From Candidatus Cloacimonadota bacterium (lineage in GTDB: Bacteria > Cloacimonadota > Cloacimonadia > Cloacimonadales > TCS61): a DNA stretch of 54,697 nucleotides. Location of the stretch: positions 1 through 54,697 of the forward strand of contig JAGYMQ010000123.1 of assembly GCA_018400535.1 (NCBI GenBank), written 5' to 3'. The translations under genes and the position numbers were made by a program. This document shows, one piece after another, positions 18,683 to 28,244 of this stretch. A model generated the notes under the pieces. It worked only from the letters and a program-made list of their open reading frames with translations. It did no database searches and was not told the origin of the DNA. Numbering within the stretch: the first letter of the stretch is position 1; every line of letters starts with the position of its first letter.

Positions 18683-19585
18683 ATGGAAAATTTAATCTCG
18701 ATGCGTGACCTTTCAAAAGAGGAAACCCTTGATATTTTGAAAAACGCTGAGAATATTGAAAAGGGACGATCGCTACCGAATCTACAAGGTAAATTGGCGG
18801 CATTATTATTTTTTGAACCATCTACCCGCACACAATTTTCTTTTGATACAGCAATGAAGAGAATGAATGGTAATACAATTATCATGAGTGGATCAAAACA
18901 CACCTCTCAGCAAAAGGGAGAAACGTTTGCTGATACATTAAAAACAATTGCACAATATTCAGATATCATTATTATTCGCAGTCCCATCGAAGGTTCAGCA
19001 AGATTTGCTGCTGAAGTTGTTGACATACCAGTTGTCAATGCTGGAGATGGTTCCAACCAACATCCAACACAGGCGCTTTTAGATCTCTATTCAATTAAAA
19101 AGACACAAGGAACATTAGAAAATCTGAAAATAGGATTAGCTGGAGATTTACGGTTTGGAAGAACTGTCCATTCCCTTGCGCAGGCATTATCCAACTTTAA
19201 TGTTGAATTCGAGTTTATTTCGCCTTCATTCCTGCAAATGCCAAAAAATATCAAAGAGGACCTGTTAGACAAAAATATCAGTTTTGAAGAATCCACCGAA
19301 ATTGAGGGGAATATCAATGATCTTGACATACTATATGTCACAAGAATCCAGAAAGAAAGGTTTGCTGATCCGGAAGATTTTGAAAAAGTAAAAAATTCTT
19401 ATGTTTTAAAGAAAAATATGTTAGACGATGTAAAAAATAATTTCCGAATAATGCATCCATTACCTCGTGTAAATGAGATTGATACTGAGGTTGATAATAC
19501 AAAATATGCCTATTATTTCACTCAAGCAAAAAATGGTGTATTTACAAGACAATCAATAATTTCAATGCTTTTAGGGGAGGTTTAA
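18683..19585 (+). CDS. pyrB: Aspartate carbamoyltransferase catalytic chain
   Basis: PyrB condenses carbamoyl phosphate and aspartate. It is 300 aa. The carbamoyl-phosphate loop is FEPSTRTQFSF and later motifs are HPTQALLDLYSI and MHPLPRVNEI. The regulatory chain gene begins at the base after its stop codon, indicating a PyrB/PyrI holoenzyme open to nucleotide allostery. It has a good RBS (agaggag, 18670-18676). Confidence 0.96.
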   Translation: MENLISMRDLSKEETLDILKNAENIEKGRSLPNLQGKLAALLFFEPSTRTQFSFDTAMKRMNGNTIIMSGSKHTSQQKGETFADTLKTIAQYSDIIIIRSPIEGSARFAAEVVDIPVVNAGDGSNQHPTQALLDLYSIKKTQGTLENLKIGLAGDLRFGRTVHSLAQALSNFNVEFEFISPSFLQMPKNIKEDLLDKNISFEESTEIEGNINDLDILYVTRIQKERFADPEDFEKVKNSYVLKKNMLDDVKNNFRIMHPLPRVNEIDTEVDNTKYAYYFTQAKNGVFTRQSIISMLLGEV

Positions 19586-20038
19586 ATGGAAAAACAAATA
19601 AAAGTTAATGCAATTAAAAATGGAACCGTTATTGATCATATTGCAGCAGGAAAAGCACTCAGAGTAATAGATATTTTAAATTTGAAAGGTAATAGTTCTG
19701 TTATGATAGGAATGAATTTACATAGTAATAAAATCGGTAAAAAGGACATTATTAAAATTGAAAACCGTGAACTTTCGGCCAATGAAGTTAATAGTATTTC
19801 GCTTATTGCTCCCGAATCTAAGCTCATTATAATCAAGAATTTTAAAGTAATTTCTAAGTCTAAATTACAAATACCAGATAAATTGGATCATTTGATAGTA
19901 TGCCCAAACCCAAATTGCATAACTAATTTAGAGAAAGTAAAAACAAAATTTAAAGTAGTAAAGAAGTCACCTATAGTTGTGCGTTGTTTGTATTGTGAAA
20001 AGAAATATGCCGCTGATGACGTGAAAGTTCACATCTGA
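19586..20038 (+). CDS. pyrI: Aspartate carbamoyltransferase regulatory chain
   Basis: PyrI binds CTP/ATP and tunes PyrB. It is 150 aa, the usual length. The N-terminal allosteric domain has IKNGTVIDHIAAGKALRVID. The C-terminal zinc domain supplies four Cys in CPNPNC and CLYC. Its ATG directly abuts the pyrB stop, and the pyrB end (ggggagg, 19574-19580) provides the RBS. It closes the pyrimidine cluster. Confidence 0.95.
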   Translation: MEKQIKVNAIKNGTVIDHIAAGKALRVIDILNLKGNSSVMIGMNLHSNKIGKKDIIKIENRELSANEVNSISLIAPESKLIIIKNFKVISKSKLQIPDKLDHLIVCPNPNCITNLEKVKTKFKVVKKSPIVVRCLYCEKKYAADDVKVHI

Positions 20039-20056
20039 TCCAAAAAGGAAAATATC

Positions 20057-21553
20057 ATGGCCAAGAAAATCATTGATGATCCTTCCCGCACTTTGATGGA
20101 ATACAGGCTTTTGCCTGGTTTGACAAAAAAAAAACAATCTCCAGAAAATATCTCGCTACGCACGCCATTAGTCTATTCCGAAAAAAATGAAAAAAAATAT
20201 TTTTTGAATATTCCACTGGTTTCAGCTGCGATGCAATCTGTTTCTGGTGCAGAAATGGGAATTGAACTGGCAAAATTAGGTGGAGCAGCTTTCATATTTT
20301 GTTCGCAATCGATTGCTGCTCAAGCGAAAATGATCAGAAAGATCAAAATGCACAAAGCAGGTTTTGTGAAACCAAAAACAGTTCTTCCAAATATGTCTAT
20401 CCAAAAAATGTTTGAGATCCGCAAAGAAACTGGATATTCGACATTCCCCGTTATCGATGAAAAAGGCTTGTTCGTCGGGCTCATTTCCAAATGGGATTAT
20501 GATATTTCTCTGCATGCAAAAGCACTTGTCAAAAACCGAATGATCCCCAAAAAAGATATTGAATTCGGCACAAATATTGAAGATTTGAAAGAAGCTAATC
20601 GCCTTTTGTTGGAAAGCCACAAATCGGTTCTTCCCATTTTGGATAAACAAGGAAAATTGAGCTCGATGGTTTTTCGCAAAGATATAAACGATCTTCTGAA
20701 TTTCCCGCTGGAAATCCACGATAAAAAAAAGCGCTTGATCGCAGTTGCAGCAGTTAATACGCATGACTTCAAAAAGCGCATACCAGCGCTACTGCAGGAA
20801 AATGTCGATGTGATCTCCATTGACTCTTCTGATGGTTTCACCGAATATCAAAAAGACGTGATAACATGGAGTAATCATCACTTTCCTGAACTGCCCGTTA
20901 TCGGCGGAAATATCATCAACAAAGAAGGTTTTCGCTTTTTAGTGGAAGCTGGAGTCAAAGCTGTTAAAGTTGGAATGGGTGGCGGCTCAATCTGTATCAC
21001 TCAAGAACAAAAGGGAACTGGTCGCGGCCTGGCAACGACTATCATCAAAGTCTCTGAAGAGCGAGATAAATATTTTTCTGAGACAGGAATTTATATACCG
21101 CTGATTGCAGATGGTGGAGTGACCAGCACAAAAGATGTGACAGTAGCTCTCGCTTTGGGTGCAGATTACGTTATGATGGGCAGATATTTTGCTCGAATGG
21201 AAGAATCTCCGACTGATAAGGTCGTTGTCAATAATCGCGTGATGAAGCCCTATTGGGGCGAAGGATCTGCAAGAGCACAGAAATGGAAAGAAAAACGCTA
21301 TAATCAAGCAAAATTCGTAGAAGGTGTCGAAGGCATGGTCGAATATGCAGGACGCTTACGAGATAATCTGGAAGAAACTCTCGCCAAGATCAAAGCAGCG
21401 ATGAGAACTTGCGGAGTAACAAATATCACAGAGTTACATCAGCAAGCTGTATTGGAAATTGTTTCTGCTCTATCAATACGCGAGGGGAAACCACATGATA
21501 TTTATCTTGGTACAGAAAACCACGAGCAAGAACATCATGAAACCACCAAATAA
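20057..21553 (+). CDS. guaB: IMP dehydrogenase, Tritrichomonas-type, with CBS domains
   Basis: GuaB oxidises IMP to XMP, committing purines to GMP. It is 498 aa. The TIM barrel is interrupted by two CBS domains (about 95-215). The catalytic loop is GMGGGSICITQEQKG with Cys313, not the common bacterial GPGSIC form. It matches the type known from the protist Tritrichomonas foetus, as do GRYFARMEESPT and the flap WGEGSARAQKW with a following RY pair. The last residues after HDIYLG (TENHEQEHHETTK) extend past the normal end, and their DNA resembles a deleted copy of the repeat directly downstream. RBS aaaagga is at 20042-20048. Confidence 0.94.
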   Translation: MAKKIIDDPSRTLMEYRLLPGLTKKKQSPENISLRTPLVYSEKNEKKYFLNIPLVSAAMQSVSGAEMGIELAKLGGAAFIFCSQSIAAQAKMIRKIKMHKAGFVKPKTVLPNMSIQKMFEIRKETGYSTFPVIDEKGLFVGLISKWDYDISLHAKALVKNRMIPKKDIEFGTNIEDLKEANRLLLESHKSVLPILDKQGKLSSMVFRKDINDLLNFPLEIHDKKKRLIAVAAVNTHDFKKRIPALLQENVDVISIDSSDGFTEYQKDVITWSNHHFPELPVIGGNIINKEGFRFLVEAGVKAVKVGMGGGSICITQEQKGTGRGLATTIIKVSEERDKYFSETGIYIPLIADGGVTSTKDVTVALALGADYVMMGRYFARMEESPTDKVVVNNRVMKPYWGEGSARAQKWKEKRYNQAKFVEGVEGMVEYAGRLRDNLEETLAKIKAAMRTCGVTNITELHQQAVLEIVSALSIREGKPHDIYLGTENHEQEHHETTK

Positions 21554-21561
21554 GAAAAAAA

Positions 21562-21763
21562 GAAACCACGAATTTACGCGAATGGACACGAAAAAATGCA
21601 CAAGAACACAACGGAGGCGACGTTGTGAAACGTTGTTTTCTTGTTAATTAGTGGTTAAAAAATGAAACCACGAATTTACGCGAATGGACACGAAAAATGC
21701 ACAAGAACACAACGGAGGAGACGTTGCGAAACGTTGTTTTCTTGTTAATTGGTGGTTAAAAAA
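21562..21763. repeat. Two tandem copies of a ~100-bp palindromic MITE/REP-like element
   Basis: Copy 1 is 21562-21662 and copy 2 is 21664-21763, differing at only a few positions. Each has imperfect terminal inverted repeats (AACCACGAATT ... AATTAGTGGTT; 21564-21574 with 21646-21656, and 21666-21676 with 21747-21757). Each also has an inner inverted pair (CAAGAACACAACG with CGTTGTTTTCTTG; 21601-21613 with 21631-21643, and 21702-21714 with 21732-21744). A transcript would form a long two-tier hairpin. The element fills nearly the whole guaB-purM gap. The opening phrase resembles a dispersed repeat family I have seen in many bacterial genomes. Confidence 0.88.
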
Positions 21764-21775
21764 GATGAGGTCAAA

Positions 21776-22837
21776 ATGAATAATTACAAAAAGGCTGGAG
21801 TTGATATCGCAGCAGGTGATCTTGCTTCCAAACTGGCATATAAAAATGCCAGCAAAACGCTTTCTTCCCGCAGAGGAATGATCGGGCAAGCGATCATTGC
21901 TGAAGGTGGCTTTGCCGGACTCATCGATATGAAGGATTTTTATCTCGTGCAATGTGATGACGGCATTGGCACGAAAATACAGATCGCAGAAAAGATCGAT
22001 AAATTTAATACACTCGGTTATGATCTGTTAGCAATGGTTGCAGACGACGCAGTTTGTCTTGGTGCCGAAACAATATCGATTTCCAACACGATTGATACAA
22101 ACAAAATCGATACTAAAATAATTAACGAAATGATGCAAGGACTTGCCGAAGCTTGCATCGAGCAAAAAGTGATTATTCCAGGCGGAGAAATTGCGGAATT
22201 GGGCAATAGTCTGACAGGAAATATCTGGAACGCAACAGCTCTTGGGATCTTGGAAAAAGATAAAATAGTGACAGGAAAAGAAATTCAGGTTGGAGACAAG
22301 ATCATCGCCCTCAAAGAAAATGGTTTTCGATCTAATGGATTTTCCCTGGTCAGATATATTTTAGAGCATAATTTTGGAAAAAATGTATATACAAAAATGT
22401 CACCATTTGGAAAAATTTGGGGCGAAATATTACTCGAGCCATCAAGAGTTTATTCATCTGAAGTTCTCAATATTTTAGGCAGATTTGGAGAGAAACGCAA
22501 AATTATGATCAAGGGAATTTGCCACATTACTGGCGGTGGTATTGCTAATAATTTCAAGAGAATACTCAAAAAGAAAGGTTTGGGAGCGCATTTTAATAAT
22601 CTTTTCTCACCCGCTGAAATGATTATTGAGATTCAAAAGATCGGCAACATCTCAGAAAGAGAAGCTTACAAAACATGGAACATGGGAAATGGCATGATGC
22701 TTGTCGTTGCTCCACAAGATGTGGAAAAAATACTTGATAGATTCCAACTTGCTGCGAAATTAGTTGGCGAGATCACAAATGACGACAGCATCAGCATCAG
22801 ATCATGTGGAGCTGATCCACAAGATATTATTTTTTAA
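21776..22837 (+). CDS. purM: Phosphoribosylformylglycinamidine cyclo-ligase (AIR synthetase)
   Basis: PurM closes the imidazole ring to make AIR. From the ATG at 21776 it is 353 aa, with gagg (21767-21770) 5 nt upstream. The frame also runs back into the repeat, but that part is not family sequence. The opening YKKAGVDIAAGD matches PurM, CDDGIGTK binds ATP/metal, and HITGGGIANNFKRIL is the late signature. The second repeat copy ends 12 nt before this start, so the repeat forms the 5' leader. Confidence 0.94.
   Translation: MNNYKKAGVDIAAGDLASKLAYKNASKTLSSRRGMIGQAIIAEGGFAGLIDMKDFYLVQCDDGIGTKIQIAEKIDKFNTLGYDLLAMVADDAVCLGAETISISNTIDTNKIDTKIINEMMQGLAEACIEQKVIIPGGEIAELGNSLTGNIWNATALGILEKDKIVTGKEIQVGDKIIALKENGFRSNGFSLVRYILEHNFGKNVYTKMSPFGKIWGEILLEPSRVYSSEVLNILGRFGEKRKIMIKGICHITGGGIANNFKRILKKKGLGAHFNNLFSPAEMIIEIQKIGNISEREAYKTWNMGNGMMLVVAPQDVEKILDRFQLAAKLVGEITNDDSISIRSCGADPQDIIF
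22805..22834 (+). terminator. Possible weak terminator overlapping the end of purM
   Basis: tgtgga (22805-22810) pairs with tccaca (22816-22821) over a 5-nt loop. After 5 nt a long T-rich run (about 22827-22845) follows. It lies inside the last purM codons and just before the next RBS. The stem is short and set off from the T run, so partial attenuation is the most it supports. Confidence 0.3.
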
Positions 22838-22855
22838 TTTTTTTTGGAGGTTTTT

Positions 22856-25090
22856 ATGAAAAGATTTTTTCTGATCACTTTTTTTGCTTTTACGTTACTT
22901 TCTGCAAAAGAAAAAGGATTAACTAATATTTTACCAGAAGAAAATTCCTTTGTTGGATCAAAAGCAAAGCCACATTTTTCTACTACTGAAAAAACAATGA
23001 GCTCAATTTCCCCAACGAGACCATCGCGTGAAAATTGGCAGCTGGTCGATTCTTTATTCTTTGATTATTATTTGAAACCTGGCGATCACTTTGGAGTCCA
23101 ATTTGATCATAATGTAAATTCGATCACTTCTGTTTCCAATTTTATCGATTTGCTCACGTCAGAAGCAGAAACTGCACTGCAAAAAACACCAAAATGGTTG
23201 CGACCTGCTCTTCGTAACAAATTAGGTTTACTGGACTCTGCTGACCAAAACGAACTTGCTGCTGTCATCAATAATTCCTTCGATCCTTACATTGATGAGA
23301 TCGCCTATTCCATCGCTCATTCTTCAGCAGAATTTCTCAGCTCAAACTTCTGCTATCCGCAAATTTTTGAGCTAAATGCGATTAAAATATATTCTGCTGA
23401 TAATAACTTAGATTACGTGGAAATTACTGATTATGGCACTTCTACAACAGATGAAAATTATTATTCAACAGCAAAATATTGGAAGATCAATGCAAATGGT
23501 GAAACTATTCAATTTGAAATTCCTAAAGAAATTTATTATTTATACGTCGTCCATCCCAAAATCACTGATGAGATCGTTTCCTACATTGATCCCGATATCA
23601 TTGAAGACAATACAACGCATCAAAATAATATCACCGAACCACCAAACGGCAAATTCTGGCGTGAATTTCTCTTCAGTCAAGCTGATGCAGGTTATCCTAT
23701 TTTGGAATTAGAATTAGCTGAAACAAGTATCTTGTGGGATGACAGCGGAAATGCAAACGACACAGCAATCCATAAAATAACAGGTTGGATCAATGTTTCG
23801 ATGAGTTTCACTTCCAATTCTGAAAGACCTCATCAACCAGTGCGCATCTACCGCAAACACATCGGCCGCTGCGGTGAATATGCAGACCTAACTTCTGCAG
23901 CCACACGTTCTGCATTGATTCCCTGCACGAGTGTTCTCAGCTATTCAGGAGATCATACATGGAACGAATTTTGGAACGAAGAATGGATTCATTGGGAACC
24001 TGTAAATGGCTATTATAATAATCCTCTGGTTTATGAAAATGGCTGGGGAAAAGTCTTTGGCTCAGTCTTCGAAATCCGAAGTGATGGCTTACTCTCCCCC
24101 ATCACAGAAAGATATTCTGAAGGAATTGCCACGATCACACTCTATGCCAAAGATGCTGAAGGAAATCCGATCGATGGTGCATTTTTTATCCTGAAAACAG
24201 GAACTCCCGGTTTGGTTTATGACAATTTTGGCTTCTCCGATGAAGAAGGAAAATATATCTTCAAAGTTGGTGAAGGTCGCTCCTATTATGCGCGCATGCA
24301 ATCTGCCATCGGTGATGATCCAGCAACCGTCAGTGAATATAGTTTACTCACAGATAATGCTCTCGATGGTGAAGAATATGAATTTGTCTTTACTGCTGAT
24401 GGCACAATGCCAGATCTCGATTTTTCCAGTATCAATGCTCCAGAAGATACAGAAGACGATTTCCAGATCATCTTTGAATTTGCCGCTCAAAAACAAATAA
24501 TTCACGGAAATTTCATTTTCGATGATATCGACGAAACACAGTTCTTTGCAGATCAAGATGGCGGTTCTACAAACTTCTTTATGACAGACGAACTTTCTTA
24601 TCTCGTTTATGATGTGGGTGGTAGTTTTGAATCTTTCAACGAAATGCTCCAGATCCCAGCTGGTTCTATAGAATTTGAAATACCAATCTCAGAAAATTGG
24701 TTTGGATTCTGGGACAACAGCTTTGCGCTCAATAATCCTGTTTATCTGCAAGGATCAGCAAAACTTTTTGAATACATCGAAACAGAAGCAGGAAATGAGA
24801 TTCAATCAAAACCAACAATTGTTCTTTCGAATTTTCCCAATCCGTTCAATCCTATGACAACGATTTCTCTGGAAATCTCTGATACTGTGGAAAATGCAGA
24901 ATTGACAATTTATAATATTAGAGGACAAAATATACGTAGATTCCAATTAGCAGACCTAAAAGCAAAAAAACATAATATCTTCTGGGATGGAAAAGATGGA
25001 AAAGGAAAATCCGTTTCCAGCGGTATTTATTATTACCGTTTCCAGTCAAATGACCTAAGCCGATCCAGCAAAATGATCTTGTTGAAATAA
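22856..25090 (+). CDS. Secreted transglutaminase-like protein with type IX-like sorting tail
   Basis: This 744-aa exported protein has a signal peptide at about 1-18 (RFFLITFFAFTLLSA). A transglutaminase/papain-like core lies in the middle. Its Cys is in GRCGEYADL (C339), its His in GDHTWNEFW (H367), and Asn384 in WEPVNG sits where the third catalytic residue (usually Asp) is expected. A carboxypeptidase-regulatory-like beta domain follows (about 420-490), then a C-terminal FlgD-like/type IX sorting tail with NFPNPFNPMT, ending KMILLK like the C25 protease. An ATG with ggagg at 22846-22850 sets the start. The substrate is unknown. Such domains act as proteases or crosslinkers of surface protein. 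Confidence 0.85.
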   Translation: MKRFFLITFFAFTLLSAKEKGLTNILPEENSFVGSKAKPHFSTTEKTMSSISPTRPSRENWQLVDSLFFDYYLKPGDHFGVQFDHNVNSITSVSNFIDLLTSEAETALQKTPKWLRPALRNKLGLLDSADQNELAAVINNSFDPYIDEIAYSIAHSSAEFLSSNFCYPQIFELNAIKIYSADNNLDYVEITDYGTSTTDENYYSTAKYWKINANGETIQFEIPKEIYYLYVVHPKITDEIVSYIDPDIIEDNTTHQNNITEPPNGKFWREFLFSQADAGYPILELELAETSILWDDSGNANDTAIHKITGWINVSMSFTSNSERPHQPVRIYRKHIGRCGEYADLTSAATRSALIPCTSVLSYSGDHTWNEFWNEEWIHWEPVNGYYNNPLVYENGWGKVFGSVFEIRSDGLLSPITERYSEGIATITLYAKDAEGNPIDGAFFILKTGTPGLVYDNFGFSDEEGKYIFKVGEGRSYYARMQSAIGDDPATVSEYSLLTDNALDGEEYEFVFTADGTMPDLDFSSINAPEDTEDDFQIIFEFAAQKQIIHGNFIFDDIDETQFFADQDGGSTNFFMTDELSYLVYDVGGSFESFNEMLQIPAGSIEFEIPISENWFGFWDNSFALNNPVYLQGSAKLFEYIETEAGNEIQSKPTIVLSNFPNPFNPMTTISLEISDTVENAELTIYNIRGQNIRRFQLADLKAKKHNIFWDGKDGKGKSVSSGIYYYRFQSNDLSRSSKMILLK

Positions 25091-25197
25091 AAAATTTTCG
25101 CCTAAACTGCGAGCAAAAAATAGCTCGTTGCTTTGATCCATGAAAAATATTTGCTTTATTCTTGTCTGCTTTTTCCAAAGTTGAAAACAGGTGTGAA

Positions 25198-28179
25198 ATG
25201 AGAAATCAAATTCAATTGCTGCTAAAAAATGAAATCAAAGATGTGCTGGGTGAAAAGGTCCAACAAGATGCTGCGGATTTTTTCCAGATCGACACGGGCA
25301 AGGTGAAAACCAGTAAAATTTACAACGTGCTTTTCGATCTTTCTCAGCCAGAACTTGAGAGATTTGCCAATCTCGGTTTGAAAGACGAGATGATTCATCA
25401 TGTTTACATCAATGAGCTTTTTCATGATCCTTTTTTCCAAACTTTCCTTTTGGTTGCCAAATTGCCCGGTGTGACTGATGATGAGGGAATTTCTGCTCAG
25501 AAAACATTGAATGATATTCTGGAATTGCAGCTCGATGTAAAAACACAGCACATTTATTCTAATGATCTTTTTCTATTTGAGAAAGCTCTTTCCCACAAAA
25601 ATTTGCAAACTTTAGCCGAGAATTTGCTGGGAAATAAACTCATTCATCATTTTGAATTTGGTGAATTCACCGGCATAATTGATTATCTTCCAGAAGTAAA
25701 GATTAGCTCAAAAGAAATGGTGAGTTTCATTGATCTGAACGTTTCAGATAAAGAATTACTCGAACTTTCCAAAAGAATGCTATTATCTTTGAATTTGGAA
25801 GAAATGAAAGCGATTCAATCTTATTTTCTGCGATCCGATGTTATTCAGAAACGTCATAAAATGGAACTTCCAACCAAACCAACCGATTGCGAATTGGAAG
25901 TTCTGGCACAAACCTGGAGCGAACATTGCAAGCACAAAGAATTTGCTGCAACAATTCATTATGAAGATCGTGAAACTGGTGAAACAGAAACGATCAATTC
26001 ACTTTTTCAAACCTATATCCGCAAATCAACAGAAATCATTAAAAAAAGATTGGAAAAGGCTGGAAATGACTGGTTACTGAAAATTTTTTCCGATAATGCT
26101 GGCGTTGTGAAAATTGATGATAATTCCGTTTTTGTTTGGAAAGTCGAAACGCATAATTCTCCTTCAGCAATTGATCCTTATGGAGGAGCGATAACGGGAA
26201 TTCTGGGAAATAATCGCGATCCGCTGGGGACAGGAATCGGCGGAGGGAAACTGCTTTTCAATACTGATGTTCTCTGCTTTGCTCCACCAAATTTCAAAAA
26301 AAAATTGCTGCCCGGTCAACTTCATCCAAGACGAATATTTAACGGCGTTCGGCACGGAATCGAAGATGGCGGGAACAAATCGGGAATACCCACCGTGAAC
26401 GGTTCGATCATTTTTGATGAAAGATATAGCGGAAAACCACTTGTCTATTGCGGAACTGGTGGAGTTATGCCCATTCAATTTAACGGTAAAAATTCATGGG
26501 AAAAAAAAATTGAAAATGGAAATTTAATCGTGATGGCTGGCGGTCGCGTGGGAAAAGACGGCATTCACGGCGCAACTTTTTCTTCTGCTGAAATTGATGA
26601 ACATTCACCTCAATCTGCTGTGCAAATCGGCAGTCCGATCACGCAAAAACTTTTAGCCGATTTTTTACAGGAAGCTGCTGAAAAAGGTTTGATCAAGTGC
26701 TCGACAGATAACGGAGCTGGTGGACTTTCTTCCTCGATCGGTGAACTGGCGGAGATTAGCGGCGGAGCTATCGTGCATCTGGAAAAAGTTCCTTTAAAAT
26801 ATCCTCATTTGAAACCCTGGGAAATTTTTGTTTCCGAATCCCAGGAAAGAATGACGTTGGTCGTGAAAAAAGCAAATCTCATTGCTCTGCAGAAACTGGC
26901 AAAAAGGCGCGAAGTTGAAATTTCCTCTATCGGTGAATTTACTGATAATGGTTTTTTAGATGTGCAATTTGCTGGAAAAAGATGTGCTTATCTGGATATG
27001 GAATTTCTGCATGATGGTGTTCCTAAAAAGATCATGAAAGCAGTTTGGGAAAAACCACAATTCAAAGAACCAAGTTTTTCAAAAAAATTGGATTATAATG
27101 AAATTTTATTTAAATTGATGGGCAGCTTAAATATCTGCTCGCGAGAAAGTGTGATCAGACAATATGATCACGAAGTGAAAGGGAAAACGATAATTAAACC
27201 TTTGATGGGGGAAAAAGCAAAAACTCCACAAGATGCAGCTGTGATGCGGATCAATTTTCAAAATTATATCGGTATCGCAATTTCCAACGGGATCTGCCCC
27301 AAATTCGGCGATCTCGATCCCTACCAAATGAGCGCTGGTGCTTTTGACGAAGCGATACGGCAGATCATTGCCGTCGGTGGAAAACTTCCCGATCCTAATT
27401 CAAATAGATTCTGGAGTGTGAACGATAATTTCTGCGTTCCAGATTCCGCTTACGATCCTGTTTCCAATCCAGATGGAAAATTGAAGCTGGCAAAACTTGT
27501 ACAAATGAATCAAGCTCTTTTTGATATGGCAACCTTTTTCAACATTCCGATGACATCTGGTAAAGACAGCATGAAAAATGATTTCAAAGCTGGAAACGTT
27601 AAAATTTCTGTACCGCCCACGATCCTATATTCGATGACAGCAAAAATAGATGATGTTCGCCGCACTATTACCAGCGATTTCAAAGCAGCTAACGATCTTA
27701 TCTATCAAATAGGAAAGACCTATGACGAATTGGGAGCTTCAGAATTTTATAATTTATTCGGTGAATTGGGAGCAAATGTACCAAAAGTTAGAAAAGAAAA
27801 TGCCAAAGTGATCTACCAGAAAATGATGCTGGCAAATGAACAAAATTTGATCGAATCCTGCCACGATATTTCTGACGGCGGTATGGCGGTTGCTGTTTGT
27901 GAAAGTGCAATCGGCACAAATTTTGGGGTTGAATTGGAGCTATCTGAACTCCAGAATCTGAGTCTGAATGCGATCCTTTTTTCAGAATCACACTCAAGAT
28001 TTATTGTCAGCATTGATCAAAAAAACAAAAAGATTTTCGAACAAATTTTTGCAGATGATTGCACATTAATTGGAAAGATAAATTCCAGCAAAAACTTACA
28101 AATTCATTTTCAAAAGAAAAAGGTAATTGATATGGAAATGAGAGAATTAGAACAGGTTTGGAGCAATGGCTTGTCATAA
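25198..28179 (+). CDS. purL: Phosphoribosylformylglycinamidine synthase, large synthetase part
   Basis: PurL converts FGAR to FGAM using ammonia from a glutaminase partner. From the ATG at 25198 it is 993 aa, far longer than the small PurL (about 730 aa) used with PurS/PurQ but shorter than the fused type (about 1250-1300 aa). The N-terminal part contains a PurS-like segment (FLLVAKLPGVTDDEG). The core has the LAQTWSEHCKHKEFAA and KVETHNSPSAIDPYGGA motifs and the duplicated AIRS-like halves. The glutaminase is the next gene rather than a C-terminal domain. An in-frame TTG at 25162 is a weaker start. Confidence 0.94.
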   Translation: MRNQIQLLLKNEIKDVLGEKVQQDAADFFQIDTGKVKTSKIYNVLFDLSQPELERFANLGLKDEMIHHVYINELFHDPFFQTFLLVAKLPGVTDDEGISAQKTLNDILELQLDVKTQHIYSNDLFLFEKALSHKNLQTLAENLLGNKLIHHFEFGEFTGIIDYLPEVKISSKEMVSFIDLNVSDKELLELSKRMLLSLNLEEMKAIQSYFLRSDVIQKRHKMELPTKPTDCELEVLAQTWSEHCKHKEFAATIHYEDRETGETETINSLFQTYIRKSTEIIKKRLEKAGNDWLLKIFSDNAGVVKIDDNSVFVWKVETHNSPSAIDPYGGAITGILGNNRDPLGTGIGGGKLLFNTDVLCFAPPNFKKKLLPGQLHPRRIFNGVRHGIEDGGNKSGIPTVNGSIIFDERYSGKPLVYCGTGGVMPIQFNGKNSWEKKIENGNLIVMAGGRVGKDGIHGATFSSAEIDEHSPQSAVQIGSPITQKLLADFLQEAAEKGLIKCSTDNGAGGLSSSIGELAEISGGAIVHLEKVPLKYPHLKPWEIFVSESQERMTLVVKKANLIALQKLAKRREVEISSIGEFTDNGFLDVQFAGKRCAYLDMEFLHDGVPKKIMKAVWEKPQFKEPSFSKKLDYNEILFKLMGSLNICSRESVIRQYDHEVKGKTIIKPLMGEKAKTPQDAAVMRINFQNYIGIAISNGICPKFGDLDPYQMSAGAFDEAIRQIIAVGGKLPDPNSNRFWSVNDNFCVPDSAYDPVSNPDGKLKLAKLVQMNQALFDMATFFNIPMTSGKDSMKNDFKAGNVKISVPPTILYSMTAKIDDVRRTITSDFKAANDLIYQIGKTYDELGASEFYNLFGELGANVPKVRKENAKVIYQKMMLANEQNLIESCHDISDGGMAVAVCESAIGTNFGVELELSELQNLSLNAILFSESHSRFIVSIDQKNKKIFEQIFADDCTLIGKINSSKNLQIHFQKKKVIDMEMRELEQVWSNGLS

Positions 28180-28244
28180 CTCAAAGATTCTTGTTTGAGA
28201 AAAAGACACCGTTAAAATGATTGCGAAACAGAAAAAGGAAAAAA

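Noticed and set aside
25110-25127. Terminator after the transglutaminase-like gene (CGAGC/GCTCG)
   Set aside because: The stem is only 5 bp with an 8-nt loop and no T-run follows.
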